This document shows, piece after piece, positions 39,201 to 52,800 of a stretch of 64,000 bases of DNA (positions are counted from its first letter, which is position 1; every line of letters begins with the position of its first letter). Location of the stretch: positions 21,322,305-21,386,304 of the forward strand of contig NC_052488.1 in NCBI RefSeq assembly GCF_009730915.1, read 5' to 3'. Position numbers and translations under genes: made by a program. The notes beneath the pieces were generated by a model. It was not told the origin of the DNA and did not search any database. It saw only the letters and a list, made by a program, of their open reading frames with translations. The stretch is from Dioscorea cayenensis subsp. rotundata. Taxonomy: Eukaryota; Streptophyta; Magnoliopsida; Dioscoreales; Dioscoreaceae.

Positions 39201-40883
39201 AATACTTTTGTTCTTTTAGTTTGACAAAAAAAAATAAAAATAAATAAATAATAATAATAATAATCTGTTGGTACTAACAAAGTAAAGACACAAATATATT
39301 AAAATGTTAATTTAGTATCAGTGTATGTTCTTAATCCGGCTTGTCCATAATCATAATTAAAGAAAAGAAATGATGGGGTGAAATATGAAAGCTCTACAAT
39401 GATAAGAGTTTCACATATTTTGTTTAATATATAAAAATTTAAATATGAAATCACTTATTTAAGAAACTCAAACCTATACTATTTAGATTATTTTTTAATT
39501 AATGTACAATATATTTATTTATTTTTATTAAAAATCGGTTTAAAATCATTCTAATGAATTACTCCGTGAAAGCCACTTGATTCAAATGTTTAACGGCACT
39601 AATATAGATTTTTTGTGTGATGTATGAAATGATAAAAGTTCAAATTTTTCATTAAAAAAATTAACTCACGAGTGATATTACATTCTTTACTCACGTACTT
39701 TCATAAAGTGTAGAGACATTCGACGCAATAACCCCACCATAAAAATACTAACATTTATTTATCGCTTTTATATATATTTAAAAAAAAAGAAACTACATCT
39801 TACACTTAAAATAATAATAATAATAATAAGATAAAATGAAATATACAAGATGCATGTGATAGCTATTTTAGGGAGGTTGGTATGCAAATGTGTGAGGATA
39901 ATGACTTAATGAGGCCCTTGTTGTTGGAGTGGAGTTGAGTGGGACTAAAGGGAAATCTTAGCCGTAGAGTTTTTTTTGATGAAATGAAACATTTTTATTT
40001 AGAATGTTATCTTACCTCCTTACAACAATACAATTACAAGGGGATGGCTCCAAATTCCAACACTTAAAGTCAACGGTCAATCGTCAACAAAACAGATGGG
40101 AACTTTGCCTTTCAGCTGATTTGCGTGCCATATATCTAATTGTTGACCTACCATCTTAGTGGTAATAAAAATAAATATTTAAAAATATTTATGTTTTTGC
40201 TTAGATACAATGTAAGTTGTAAAAATAAATATTAAAATATGTTGGATATTAAAAAATAATTTCATAAACAAATAACATGTGAAAATTAGGAGGTAAGATA
40301 ACTTATTAAAATTAACAATCTATTATTTTTTTTGGTACCAAATCACTGTAAAAGATGTTTTTGTTTTTATTAAAGAGACGTGTTTGAATTTTGATTCATA
40401 CACGGTGACATAATAAATTTGATAAACAAATAACATGTGAAAATTAGAAGATAAATTAACTTATTAAAGCTAACACTCTCTTGGTTTTTATGGTACCAAG
40501 TTTCTGCAAAAGTGTTTGTGTATTTACTAGACTCACACACGGTGATTGAGGGTTCATGCTAAAATTGAGGTATTAATTCCACACATATGCATGCCTCTAA
40601 CATGTGACTGGTTCATACTTCATAAAAATAAAAAAAATAAAAATAAAATTGTTGAGTGTTTGTTTATAAAATAAAAAAATAAAAAGGGGTAAATTTAAAC
40701 TTCATTTCTTCACTTAATTTGTAAAAGGATAATTATCATAAATAAATCATTAGCAAAGGAATAATCCCAAAAATATTAAAAAATATGTAAATTTATTTTA
40801 AAGATGACAAGTGAATAAACACATAATTAGCAATCACGTGTGCTTTGTGAAAAATAAAATAAACAAGCAATTAACTAAGATGA
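36243..40883. other. bZIP 5' leader intron, promoter and AT-rich spacer
   Basis: An acceptor-like AG at about 36285 (minus strand) lies upstream of the bZIP ATG. A GCAG/GTTTGG donor-like site near 38247 follows a leader-like stretch with GGGTTTAGGGTTT (minus strand). I infer a leader exon near 38250-38640 and a leader intron of about 2 kb. From 38700 to 40880 the DNA is AT-rich and holds only simple repeats and the 158-bp duplication near 40264. No gene is supported. Confidence 0.45.
40264..40580. repeat. Tandem duplication of about 158 bp
   Basis: Two diverged copies start with ATAAACAAATAACATGTGAA at 40264 and 40422. Both contain an ATTAACTTATTAAA-like stretch, GGTACCAA, a CTGCAAAAG- or CTGTAAAAG-like stretch and a CACACGGTGA-like end. 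The copies differ at many positions, so the duplication is older than the 64-bp ones. Confidence 0.65.
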
Positions 40884-41182
40884 TTAAGGAAGTACAACAG
40901 TGAGTGATGGACAATCCATAGAAAAAATTGCAAGTCCAGTACTGACGTCAACAATAAAGCCTTCATTGGATTTATACAAGTCCAAGTACACAAATCTCTC
41001 CATTAATCCAAGCTCAGCAGTGCTAATACTCATGATAAAAATTATTAATCCAAGCAAGGCATGCCATGGAAAACTAGTTCCCTCTTGTCGCCAATGAAGC
41101 TCCAGGGAAATAAAGTATCACCAATCCAACAAACCATTATATATATTCACAAAACGCCCAAAACAATGGCCACAAGATGCAG

Positions 41183-41217
<35 letters not shown>

Positions 41218-41592
41218 CAAAGTTAAGTTAGATTTTTTTAAAATTAAAACATTAACATTATTACCAAAAAACATATACTCAGAACTGTAATGAAGTGTCA
41301 CCTTGTCCTCCAGAGTAAACAAGGCCAAGGAACATAATTAAGAAGTTGATGTAACTGTTGAACATACATTGGTTTTGATTATCATTGAGAAGTAAAGTAA
41401 GGTGATTAATTAGATTAAGAAGAAATTATACATACTTCAACACTAAAACTGGAAACAACTTTTCTGAAGTGCAAGAGCCAAAGAAGCTTAAGAGTCATGG
41501 CAGCAATGCCAAATAATTAATGGTGCAAACATGATTGCAGGGTTTGCGGATAGACCATAATTAGTCTTCCCATCATCCTTCACTTGAGCCAT
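40884..41592 (-). pseudogene. Decayed cytochrome b561 gene, third member of the tandem cluster
   Basis: The minus strand is clearly related to the intact b561 gene at 42609-43602. Matching pieces are the first exon (41592 to about 41430, MAQVKDDGKTNYG for MGAVKDGRSYG), the short second exon (around 41300-41345, TACTCTGGAGGACAAGGTGA), a scrap of the third exon (41153-41178) and the last exon (40884 to about 41130). The reading frame is lost within exon 1, most of exon 3 is missing, and a (TA)n run sits in the remnant. It is one of the host's own genes, duplicated and then degraded. All three copies lie head-to-tail on the same strand. Confidence 0.85.
41185..41214. repeat. (TA)n microsatellite, longest of many
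   Basis: An uninterrupted AT run of about 30 nt within the decayed b561 copy. Similar runs occur near 8885, 12259, 35742, 41645, 41892, 43846, 45835 and 46700, so (TA)n growth is general across this region. Confidence 0.9.
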
Positions 41593-42608
41593 ATATCAAG
41601 AGATTGATGAAAAGAATTGATTGACTGGCAAATATTTTGAACTATATATATATATATATATATAAATTAAGAGGTTGTTTTTATCTGTTTCATTCTTTGA
41701 TCAAGAGATCTTGCATGGTTGGTAGATAGAACCAAATAAGGGAAGACAAGATCAATGAAGTTTTTAGGACTTTACACATGCACCAAAAGGAGCATTCCAA
41801 GCATAAATAAATGGAAATCCAATGGGCTATTCTTCTAGACTTTTGGATTGATTGATTGTCTCCTTTATCCTTGGCATTATCTTCCTGGAAGATATATATA
41901 TATATATATATATATAAAAAGAAATTATTATAGTACAAACTTTTTATTTCTTCCTTAAATGTTTTTAAGGTTCATAGGTGGATAAAATTTTAAGTAAATT
42001 TATTTTATAGATAGATACATCACATGATGTAAAAAATAATAATATATTTTTGATATTAAAAACGCCGGAAGTCTCACTTTCTTCTCTAATTTTCATTAGT
42101 TTTGTTTTAAAATTTTATGAAAGTAGCTAGTAGAAATGCTTTCTATAAATATCGACTCAATGAGCATGTCAGTTACTCTGACAAGTGATCAGATCAAGTA
42201 ATTTCACTTATATTAATTTTTTTAAAAAAAATTATGAATAAATCACAAGCAAACTTCAAACCCAAACACTAGTAGCCTCACTTTTCCACTTAGTTTCCAC
42301 ATTTTTCAACCCAAACACTCAACACAACACAAGAACCACAAGTAATGTGACATATAAACTAACCATTTGTTAGTTATTATATAGTTTAAGTGAATAATGA
42401 AACCTATGCACTCAGTTTAAATTTTATAATTAACACATGCAAACAAACATCTACGTTGTGAAAAAAAAAAATATTACAAACAAATCATTAGCAAGAATGA
42501 AGTTAACAAAAATTTTCAAAATGTGAATTTTCTTTTTTACATTACAAGTAATTCCACATGAGCACTATGTGATTATTAATACAATTAACAAGTAAGCAAT
42601 TAAGATAA
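41593..42608. other. Spacer between b561 pseudogene and b561 copy 2
   Basis: AT-rich spacer of about 1 kb with (TA)n tracts at about 41645 and 41892. The stretch 41640-41830 resembles the leader region of the copy at 43616-43780, consistent with a tandem duplication that included upstream DNA. No gene is seen. Confidence 0.5.
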
Positions 42609-43602
42609 TTAAGGAAGTATAACACTGAGGATGATGGACATTCCATAGAGAAGGATTGCAAGTCCAGTGAAATTTACAATAAGCCCTTCTTTTACTTGAT
42701 ACAACCGCAAGATAGCAAACCTCTCCATTAATCCAGTCTCAGCAGTGCAAATGGCCATCATAAATATTATTAATCCAAAGAAAGCATGCCAAGGGAGATA
42801 GCTCCCTCTTGTTGTAAATGAAGCTCCAGGGAACATGAATATCATTAATCCAACCACCAACTGCCAAAATTAATTAATCAAACTCTTTAGTGAAATAAAA
42901 CTCATAATTACTTTAATTTAATAAAAGGCCAAGTAAATTATACATAAGAAATATATATATATATATAAATGAAGAATTTAGAAGTAGGAAATTAATTAAT
43001 TATATATATATAGACCTGTAAAGAGTACAAGGAAATGGTGGCAATGCCAAGCCAAGAGTGTAAACTTTTAAGATCAGGTATTCCCAAGTCTCTGTTGAAC
43101 TTGAAAACAGCATACAGTCCTAAAGCACCCAAAGCAATGGCCACAAGATGCAACAAACCATGGAAAAACTTTTGAACTCTTCTTGTTGCTGGAATTGCCT
43201 TGAATGCTATAATAGCTGTTCAAACATTTTTTATTTCACACATATTAATTAACTTAAATAATAACATTAATAATCTTTAAAGTATAATTAATAATTAATG
43301 GATGTCACCTTGTCCTCCAGAGTAAACAAGTCCAAGGAACATAAGAAGGTGATGTATCTGATCAAAAGCAGAAGAATTAGAGTATGATAATTAGTGATTA
43401 AATAAATGGTTTTATATATATATATATGTTTACTTACATTGAGAAGACGGATTTCAACAGTGGAACTCAAAGCAACTCCTTCTCTGAAATGCAAGAGCCA
43501 AACAAGCATTAAAGTTATGGCAGCAATGCCAAACAATTGTGCAAATATGATTGCAGCTGTTGCAGAACAACCATAACTCCTGCCATCTTTTACTGCACCC
43601 AT
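42609..43602 (-). CDS. Cytochrome b561 transmembrane ascorbate ferrireductase-like, copy 2
   Basis: Six-helix di-heme membrane protein that passes electrons from ascorbate across a membrane, usually the tonoplast. Minus-strand exons: 43602-43438, 43357-43309, 43215-43016, 42860-42609 (666 nt, 221 aa, frame closed). Expected histidines are present: NIHHLLM, VQKFFHGLLH, SLHSWLGI and LPWHAFFG, which supply the two heme pairs. Transmembrane stretches are clear, for example IIFAQLFGIAAITLMLVWLL and GLAILLYGMSIILSVILP. Intron positions and phases match copy 1 exactly, including the 49-nt second exon and the 200-nt third. Unusual: the stretch after helix 2 reads VYSGGQ where relatives have a GE pair, and the normal HP is HH. 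Possibly specialised. Start is the ATG at 43602. Confidence 0.9.
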
Positions 43603-43839
43603 TTAGAGATTAGTAATGAAAATAATTCTTGAACTTGCATGTAATCACTTTGAACTATATATATATATATATGAAGTTGTAGATATAAGTCCCAAAGAAA
43701 GAGAAATTGGTGTTTGGGTGAGAAGATCAATGAGGTTCTTAGGCCTGCACATACACCAAAGGAAAGAGTACAAGCATAAACGTTTTCTAGGCACTTGCAT
43801 TATACATAATCAACATAGGAAACTTGATTTGAATTTTAT

Positions 43840-43870
<31 letters not shown>

Positions 43871-44946
43871 GACCATGACATGACAATTTGTTTTGATCGA
43901 AACGTTTTTATTCTAATTTCATAATTTTTAATTAGTGTATATTTCATGTCGAATGCACATATTTGTGAACATAGGTTCATGTTGGATATTGTGTGACATT
44001 ATATCAGGCTTGTTTTTATACTAGATGGTCTTTACTTTTGGTGTTTAAAATATATAGTTAAGGCTTTTTTTTTCCTGGTGTAATCTCATTGTATTGAAAG
44101 CATTACGCTCTTGTCATATCAACAAATGATTTTTTTCAGTCAGAAGAGAAAAAGAAAATAAAAAAAATTCCCTTAATTCTTATGGGTTGAGAATTGAATA
44201 ATTAACACATATAATAATTGAATTGTTGTAGATGCCATTTAACTTGGTACATATATTATAGTTTGATTCTAATACATACAACCCAAATATTACACTGATC
44301 AGCAGTGTAAAGCTAAGAGAATTTTTCATACTCTAGTTTTTAAAATGAAAAAAATTAAGCATGAAGTAAACCATGGCAAATGGAAAGCAATTTAAATTGG
44401 TAGACAAGAGAGGTATATAAGAATTGTCCAATAATCATAGCGTTGACTGAAGACCAGGTCTCTTCGGACTAAATATGAATGTTTAATAGAATGCTTAATT
44501 AATGTGGGTGTTAATTAACAACTAAGTTTTATTGTTATATATTGACTTAGTAGTTAGTACATAGACTTGGTAATATGGATTGAGATGTTTTTATCTTTAT
44601 AAATCTAATGGTGGGTGTGCCATGCACATGAGATCCTAATTCATTTAGAAATTATTAATTAATTTATAAGAGGTTGCAGATACCACTATATACAATAGAA
44701 ATACCATCAATCAAGTAACCAAAGTCTACAATTTCAAACATAGATGTTATACTGAATTTAAACAACATTGCATGCATGAATGAGATAAGGCCCACAACCT
44801 TTTTCACTCCATATCCAAATAACCCACAGGTGAAATCAATAACCAATCTCTCAAACTAAAAATACATGAATAAATAGAATCCCAAAAGAAAAAAAAAAAC
44901 AATTATACACACAAATATATAAATAAATGTATATATATATAATAAT
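43603..44946. other. Spacer between b561 copies 2 and 1
   Basis: AT-rich spacer of 1.34 kb with a (TA)n run at 43846-43870 and no supported gene. It includes the promoter of copy 2 and the 3' end of copy 1. Confidence 0.5.
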
Positions 44947-46024
44947 CTAGAATGTGATTCTACGTATAGCAGTGGAGATGCAAACAGCCACAGCAAAGAT
45001 GAGGATAAAAAGTCCGGTGAAGTTAATAACACGGGACTCGGCCAAAGTTCCTGTATCCGTCGGCATGCTCTGAGCAAACCCGGTCTCCGCCGTGCATATA
45101 ATCGTCAAGAAGACGGCCATTCCGGCCGCCGCATGGACCGGTACTAGTACTACTCTCGTTGGCTGTGGAGCCTTTGGAAACCAGAAGTAAAGAAACCCAA
45201 ATAACCACTGCCAATGCACAACAAATTTTATATACCAACTAATTAGATTTATAGAACAATAATCAGATATTGTTCTTTCATGTTATGTTAATTTGTTGGC
45301 TTATATTTACATGGTATATATATGTATCAAATGATGGAATTGAAGTGAAAATAAAATTAAAATGAAGCTTATTAAATTCATAGGGAATGATAATTTAAAA
45401 CTCTGAACAAAGTGATGAAAAGGTGAAGATGAACCTGGATGCCAAACAAGCAGATGGAAACCAAGCCAAGCCATGAATGCAAGCTTGTCATGTCACTCAA
45501 CTGAGTTTCTTTGTGGTACTTGAAGGCAACATAGACACCAAAGATGCCAAGGGTGAGTGCAATCATATGTAGCATCAAGTGTATTGTCTTTTGCATTTGT
45601 CTCATCAATGGGAGCTTGTAAGCCATTATCCCTGCTAACCCAAACCATGCATGCATGCATGCATGTTCAAAACCAAACTATATGAAACATTCATACGTAC
45701 GTCCATATATATATATATATCTAAATATTCATGCATACCTTCTCCGGCAACAATAATGAACCCCAACACCATTATAAGTGGATGAGCCTGCAATATAAAA
45801 ATACAGTAAATAACATAACATCTTGAAATAATATATATATATATATATATGAGAAGACTAACATTGATAATTAAGTCTTTGTTGTCAGTATGAATGGCAA
45901 CACCGCCACGGTAATGAAGAGCCCAAACGAGGGTGAGGATGCCGGCGAGGAGGGCGAACAAGTGGGCGGCGGTGGTGGAGTGAGACGCGGCGAGAGCAAA
46001 AGATGGTCTCATAGCAAGGGCCAT
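44947..46024 (-). CDS. Cytochrome b561 transmembrane ascorbate ferrireductase-like, copy 1
   Basis: Ascorbate-dependent transmembrane electron carrier of the b561 family. Minus-strand exons: 46024-45863, 45787-45739, 45634-45435, 45207-44947 (672 nt, 223 aa, frame closed). It shows the usual features: WALHYRGGVAI after helix 1, NAHPLIMVLGFIIVAGEAGIM in helix 2, KTIHLMLHMIAL in helix 3, SLHSWLGL in helix 4, VPVHAAAG in helix 5, and a last helix GLFILIFAVAVCISTA. The four heme histidines are thus accounted for. Helix 2 keeps the common GE pair, so this copy is closer to the family norm than copy 2. The 5' leader has a (CCA)n run on the transcribed strand (46047-46074). The cellular membrane cannot be told from the sequence. 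Confidence 0.93.
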
Positions 46025-46840
46025 TGAAGTCTAGCTAGTGGCCGGAGGTGGTGGTGGTGGTGGTGGTGGTGGTGCTTAAGGCCTTTGGTTTTAAGGATTG
46101 TGGTGTAGTAATGACACTTGGGTGGTGAACTGGTGATGATAAAGAAAGTGATGGGGTACCACATGTTTAAGGAGTTGGGTTTTGGTATATTGAGGGGTGG
46201 TCATAGATGGCTGAGTTCATGGAACTTAAGCAAGGGATCAAATGGGTTTTGGGAATAACTAGCAAGCAAGCATTTCTAAATGCTTATTATTATTATTTGT
46301 TTATTATTTGTGTTAACTTTTTAATGGGTTATCAAAATCTCTGAATATTAGGACTCTTGAGTTCTAAGATTTTTAGTGCCTTTTCCTTTTTGACTTTAAA
46401 AAAATATATATATATAGCTTCAATGAGCAATGTTTGTGTTAGATAGAAATGTAGAGATGAGAGATTTAATATTAAAATGAGCTTAGCTTACAAAGGGCAG
46501 TCAATTCTCTTAGGTTTGATTAAAATTTGATGTATCAATGTACTTTGGCTCACTGTCAAAAAGTGATGATTAATTTCCACTAATACCCAAATCAATGCTA
46601 TAATATTTCTCAAAAACCTTTCCATAAAAGGGAAAATAAGCAAACAAACAAAACCCCAAAAAATAGTAGTATTGATGCAAAATCTGGCAAATCACACTGA
46701 TATATATATATATATATATATTGTAGTTCACCTAGCTACTGAAAGAGGTAGTTCGACCACATTAAAAGTCTGACTTAAATTAAAAGAACAACATATTTTG
46801 GTAGGAAAAGTGAACATTTGATCATAATAATCTTATAAAA
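46025..46840. other. Spacer between b561 copy 1 and BCAT, with (GGT)n run
   Basis: The (GGT)n run at about 46047-46074 lies just upstream of the b561 copy 1 ATG, in its leader. A (TA)n run lies at 46700-46721. No gene is seen; the right part should hold the BCAT 3' untranslated region. Confidence 0.55.
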
Positions 46841-49800
46841 CTAATTCAGCTCCATAGTCCAGCCCATGTTGTCCTCTGTAATTCCCTTCTGAAGATCTGT
46901 GAGTGCACAATAAAGCTTTTGGGATACAACACCAACTCCTCTGTGTCCATATTCCACTCTGTACAGATTTCATCCACATTTTAGTCAAGCAGAAGAAGCA
47001 AAAGTTTCTTAGTTCATGATTGACCAAAAGAAAATAAAAGCGACTTCGAATTGTATTTTGATCTCTAAGTTCATTAGACAGAGTTTCAAGCATTAGTTTT
47101 TCTTCTGGTGATACGAGGGGCAACTTTTACCTTTTTCCGTGGTATGTAATGCTTCCAACTGGTGATAAGACCACAGCCGTTCCCGTGCAAAAAACTTCAT
47201 CCGCATCAAGCAAATCGTCTACTGATACTAGGCGCTCGTCAACCTGTACACCACCATGGTCATCATCCACAGAAGATAAAAAGAAAAGGGCTATCAATTG
47301 GTTGGAAAAAAAAATAAGTTTAATGCATTACAATTGAATAGTAGATTTTTATTCATTATAATCAAACTGCAGATGTTTCTAACACAATTATTGAGTGCAT
47401 TACACTCATGTGTTTTCCTCCAAATTCCAGCTTTGTATCCAATCTAAAAAGCGTTTGTTTCACCCACTAAAGCCCACTTGAATGCTTTATGAATAATCAA
47501 ATTTTAAAACAGCATAAGTTAAATAGACCTTGTCTAAATACAAATTTTTACAGGAAGTTCACTTGCCAACCATAAATGTGACTATAATTCAGTCATTGAA
47601 TACCAATATGTATTAAAAAATAAACTCTCTCCTTCTGTGTTGGTCTTTATGAAGCCTACTAAATTATATGCTTCAGAATCCTACCATATGATTATTAGAG
47701 TGCAATCAAAATACTAAAAACCAACATTTGAAAGAGCCGCTGTTATGGTACAAAAAGTTTTTTATGAAACAAAGAAAAATGCCTGCGAAGAAGCTATAGA
47801 TTTATAGTGTATATATATATCAGAAACAAATTACCTGGTATCCTTGATTCCGAGCAACCTGAATTATACTTTTTCTTGTGATTCCAGGCAAGATTGTCCC
47901 AAGAAGCTCTGGAGTTGAAATAACATTGCCCTGCAATAAAATATACCCAGAAATTTATTTCTTTGCAAATCTAAAAGGGAACAATAAACATATTCCCTTT
48001 CCAACAAAAATGACAAAAATTATGAAAAATGCAACTTCAACAAACTGCACAATGAAATAAAGAATTCAGCTTGAAGTTAAGAAAAAAAATAAGAACAAAA
48101 TAAAGAGACTTGCTTTGGATGCAATTCAATGAATAGAATCCAAAAAGAGGAACATGCGCAACAGTGCAAATGGTAATGATAAAACAATATTAGAGTGGAA
48201 TTCAAGTGGTACACAAGGTTTTATAAAAAAAACCGTAAAGGATCAGATATCAGTGATAAACTCTTCAAGAAACAGACACTTCAAAAATAGTCAGAAAGCA
48301 TGCAGATAGAAAGGAATATCAAGGAAGTTAATGGTTAATGCCGTAGGCCCCTATCATCAAAGGCGAGGGGAGCATGGGGTGAAATACACATAGCTGCAGC
48401 CCCCTTGTTTGCTTCTGCAAAAGTGAGATTTCATGGCACCCGCATGCTTTTTCTTTATTTTTTATAAAAGATAATAAACCATGGTCAATTCTTAAAAAAA
48501 GAAGGATTGGACCTCCATACTTACATGGCTCCCTCATATAATCCAGTAATATAATCTGTTTCCATATGATAAGGCATTTCATTTGGGAAAGGTTAGTTAA
48601 GTGACAATGAGGCTGGTCACACAGAATGTCAACAACAACAACAAAACAATACGACTTTCGGACAACTCTACAAATACCAGGTGACTGGGTAAAGACAAAG
48701 AAAACTGGTGGCAGGTAGAATTTAAATGTCATGCAATGTAGTAAGGAACATCAGGTAGGAAAATGAATCTAAATGGCAAACCTTCACAATGAAAATATTG
48801 CAGGATGAGACCTCCTCCACATATTTCTTGTGAACAGAGTCGAGATATAGAACATCTGAATAGCCTTTTGCCTTAGCTATTGCCTGTGCCTTCAAGACCT
48901 ACATGAGGCATACCGATGTTAATAGGATACAGATACAGGTGTTAAGTATTAAGTAACATAGAGTATTTTAATAAAAAACTAGATGTGTGGACACAGCCAT
49001 GAGTATTCATATATGTGTAAATAATGTATATATACATAACCATGTAAATGACATTATTTTTAAGAGGGTGGAGAACATTTTGGTAAAATAAGTTTTTAGG
49101 TGTGATTATAGGTAAATAGATATTGTATATTATGAACCAGTCTAAACTACTTTAAAAAAATATATAATTTAGGACAAAGGATTTAAATCACATAAAATTT
49201 AAACTAAAAACAAATAGAGTTTTTAAAATCATGAAAATCACTTTTGAAAGGATAAGAAAGATAAGTAACAATATATACATATAAGAAAATATCAAAAAAA
49301 AATTATGAAGTTTAAAAAGATAAGAAAAAGGATAAGGTAATTAAAAAAAAAGATTGAGGTTGAAAACTAAAAAATTAAGATGGAGAGTGAAATAAAAAAA
49401 GACAAGAGAAACAAAATCTTTTTTTTTAAATAAATTCAGTAGAGTCATATGGGGGGAATGCGTGATTGGAACAGGGCCCTAAGGTATCTAAAGAAAAGAT
49501 AGATATCCATAAACATGAAAATTCACCCATATGTGTTGTATGAGGGTAACACTAACATGCACAAAAGTTTAGGTGAATCACGAACCTGAACATAATCAAA
49601 ATTGATTTTAACTTTTAAGTTAGAAAAACTTGAATGTATATTAAATAAACGTCCATGTTTAAGAGTATTCACTTGTGATCAGAAACCACTATTAAACCAA
49701 AAATTGGTAAGCAAAAGCCCAAAAAGTGCAAGTAAAATGGTTAAGAAGAGTGATGCACAACTTAACCAGCAATAGTAGTGCATAGAAAAATCATGAACAT

Positions 49801-52800
49801 TCAGTTCATACAGATACATGAATAGGAATCACATGATGACTACATAGATGGTTAATCAAAAGAACAAAGGAAGTTGAATATGAAAAAAAAATCCAACAAA
49901 CAGGAGAGCCACTTTTGACAATTATTCAACAAACGTTTTATAATTCAAAGGCTCATATGAGAAAATTTTCTTACTGAAGCATAATTGCCAATAGTCTTTA
50001 CACCACCAGTACCACCAGGGGTTGCACGATGAAAGTCGGTTTCTACTATTAGGTTTATCGGTGCTAAACCCTCCTGAGGATGATAGTAAATAGGTAACAT
50101 TGTCAGTGTTTTTAATGTGGATAAACAGGATATAAAAGAACAGAGCATCATGTTGCATAATGAAGGACTTATCAAATAAATGGCACTCTTTTCCCATTCA
50201 CTATCCAATACAGGTTTTCCCACTTTTAAGGTAAAACATTTCTCTATAGAAACAAAATTTCTCTAACTCAAATCATAGATCTGCTCATGCAAATCAAGAG
50301 GCAAACCTGGAAAATCAAGATGCAAATCATAGATCTGCTCTAACTCAAAATTGCTCTAACTCAATTTTTTTTTGGCAAATAAACAATATAAATACACACA
50401 ATATAAGATAACATACATGCTATTAATATGTGAGAAAGAACCTTTAAGTGTATGAAAAGGTCATCAGGTCATTCCCTAGTTCCAATACAGAGGGCAGTCT
50501 TTATAAGCAGCCCAGTAGGCTTTAAAACTAAAAATAATGTCATAAAAACTGACCTTAAAATAGTTGCCAACAGGTGAAACGAAAATAAGAAATGTGTACT
50601 CAGGGGCTGGTGCAAGACCAAGAATAGGCCCACTTCCGATAAGCAAAGGCCGAATGTATAGCGAACCTTTACCCACGGGTGGTACCTGCATTTAAGTAAA
50701 AAGTATGTAAAATTCAACAAGATAATTAGTGGACCTCATTCCTATGATCAATTATTGTATATTAGTATCAAGAATAGAAAAACTACCCAATGTTTATTTG
50801 CCAAAACAGTGAGCTTTACAGCATCCACAAACTGCTCAACAGTTGGTGAAGGCATGCACATCCTTTCAGCACCTGACTTCATTCTTAAAGCATTTTCTTC
50901 TGGACGAAAGAGAAGAATTGACCCATCTTCTTTCCTATATGCTTTTAGGCCTTCAAACAACCCCTGTGAGCAAAATCATTAAGCCTTTTTGATACCAAAG
51001 TTGAGAAAACTCATGCCCTAGCAGTTAGCACATAAGAAGTCAGCAGTCAGTTAGCACATAACAAGCTCTTAATGTGAAGAGTAAGTACCTTAATTGGAGA
51101 AGGGAGATCAATTGGTTCCAAAGGAAGGTTATGGGCAAAACTTTATTAGCTAAGATGAGAAGAATAGCTTTACTTGCTGCAGTTTATGTTATCTGGAAAG
51201 CTAGAAACTTACTAATCTTTCAGCACCAAAGATTTAGTGAGGAGGATGTCGATAAGCAGATGGGTGTAAATAAGTTTCATCTTCTGGTAGTTAGGTTTAT
51301 TTCTGTATCGTTCTCATTCTATCTCAAGTATTGTGTTTTGTAAGAGTAGTTATGCTAGTTCTACTAGTTCAATCAATTGTGGGCCTGATTCTAAATGTCA
51401 ATGATATGGCTTGGTAATGCTTGTTTGTAATTTGTGTATGTTTTGAGATGTTTTGTGCTTAATAAAGTTCCTTTTTGGCTTGACCAAAATAAATAAATAA
51501 ATAAATAATAAAAAATTCAGCAGTCAGTGCAATTGAATTTTAATGTCTGATTTTATAACAAGCAGATTAGGGGTTATGTATTTCCCAATTTATCTTAATG
51601 TCAGTAAATTACATTCAGGTTGAGCTTTGGAAGGTTATCATTCTGAAAGATGCAGCTCAAAGAAAGAAATCAGAATAGGCTCCCATTTAGTATTACAAGC
51701 AAGCATAACCAAACACATTTAAAGCTCAAATGGAAAGAAACCAGTAAAAACAACTTATGCTTGAAATTTTAAATAGACCATCCAGACAACATGGATGTTA
51801 AATAAGCAATTTTAATATCAGTATTTTAAAATTTAATAACTGCTCACTACAGGCTGCATACTTTTACATTCTGAATCTCTGATTATGAAGATAAATACAT
51901 ATGATGCAAATTTCAAGATCTGTGACCAAGAACAAACACATCTTGGAGAGACCACTGACAACTTATTCAAGTACAAAGCGACCTGTTTGCATACTAACCT
52001 GGCCATAATTTAAGACTCCAGATGATGGACTCAATTCAACAGGTCCATATGGCTGTAATTTGCCTTCAGTAAATGTTCCATTCTGAGTGCATTTCATAAC
52101 ATACATATAATCGGTAGGCACAAGTCCAAATCCAAGGTTATCCCAATCAGTATCAGCCAAATCAACCCTTGACCAAATATGAAATGTTAAAAATTCATGC
52201 ATAAGGAATGAGGAGCACAAAAAATAATAATAATAATAAAACAAAATAAAATAGTGATAATAAAATAAACAAAGATGCATCAATTAACATATGCACACCA
52301 CCAGCCTCAAATGTGAATCATGTGATGAGTTATTAAAAACCCAATAGCTATTAAAATGCGGCAGTTGTGATTGCAATAGTGAATTTCAAGTAGGAAGATT
52401 AGGAAGATTAGGAAAAGAATAAAAGACAGATAAATGAAATCAACACCATTTACATGTTCAACAAAATTTCCATCTTTTGACATTGTTATTATCTATGCAT
52501 AAAATGAAAGAATAACGGTAAGAAACTAATCAATTTAATAAGCAAGTACAGTGTGATATAAACACCAGATCAAAATGCATAAGAATTGTAAAAGAACAGA
52601 TCTGAACAGATAATTTAAATACCTAATAGTCCTTCCTTCGACCGCTTCACATCTTGTAGTGGGAAGTAAAGAAACCATAGAAGGCATTGGACAAACATGA
52701 TTTTGTATCTGTAACAAACACAAGGAAGTTTAAAGGTCAAATATTTCAGCCTACCACACAATTTACTCTTGATTCCCTTCAAAGAATGATCTTTGGACAA

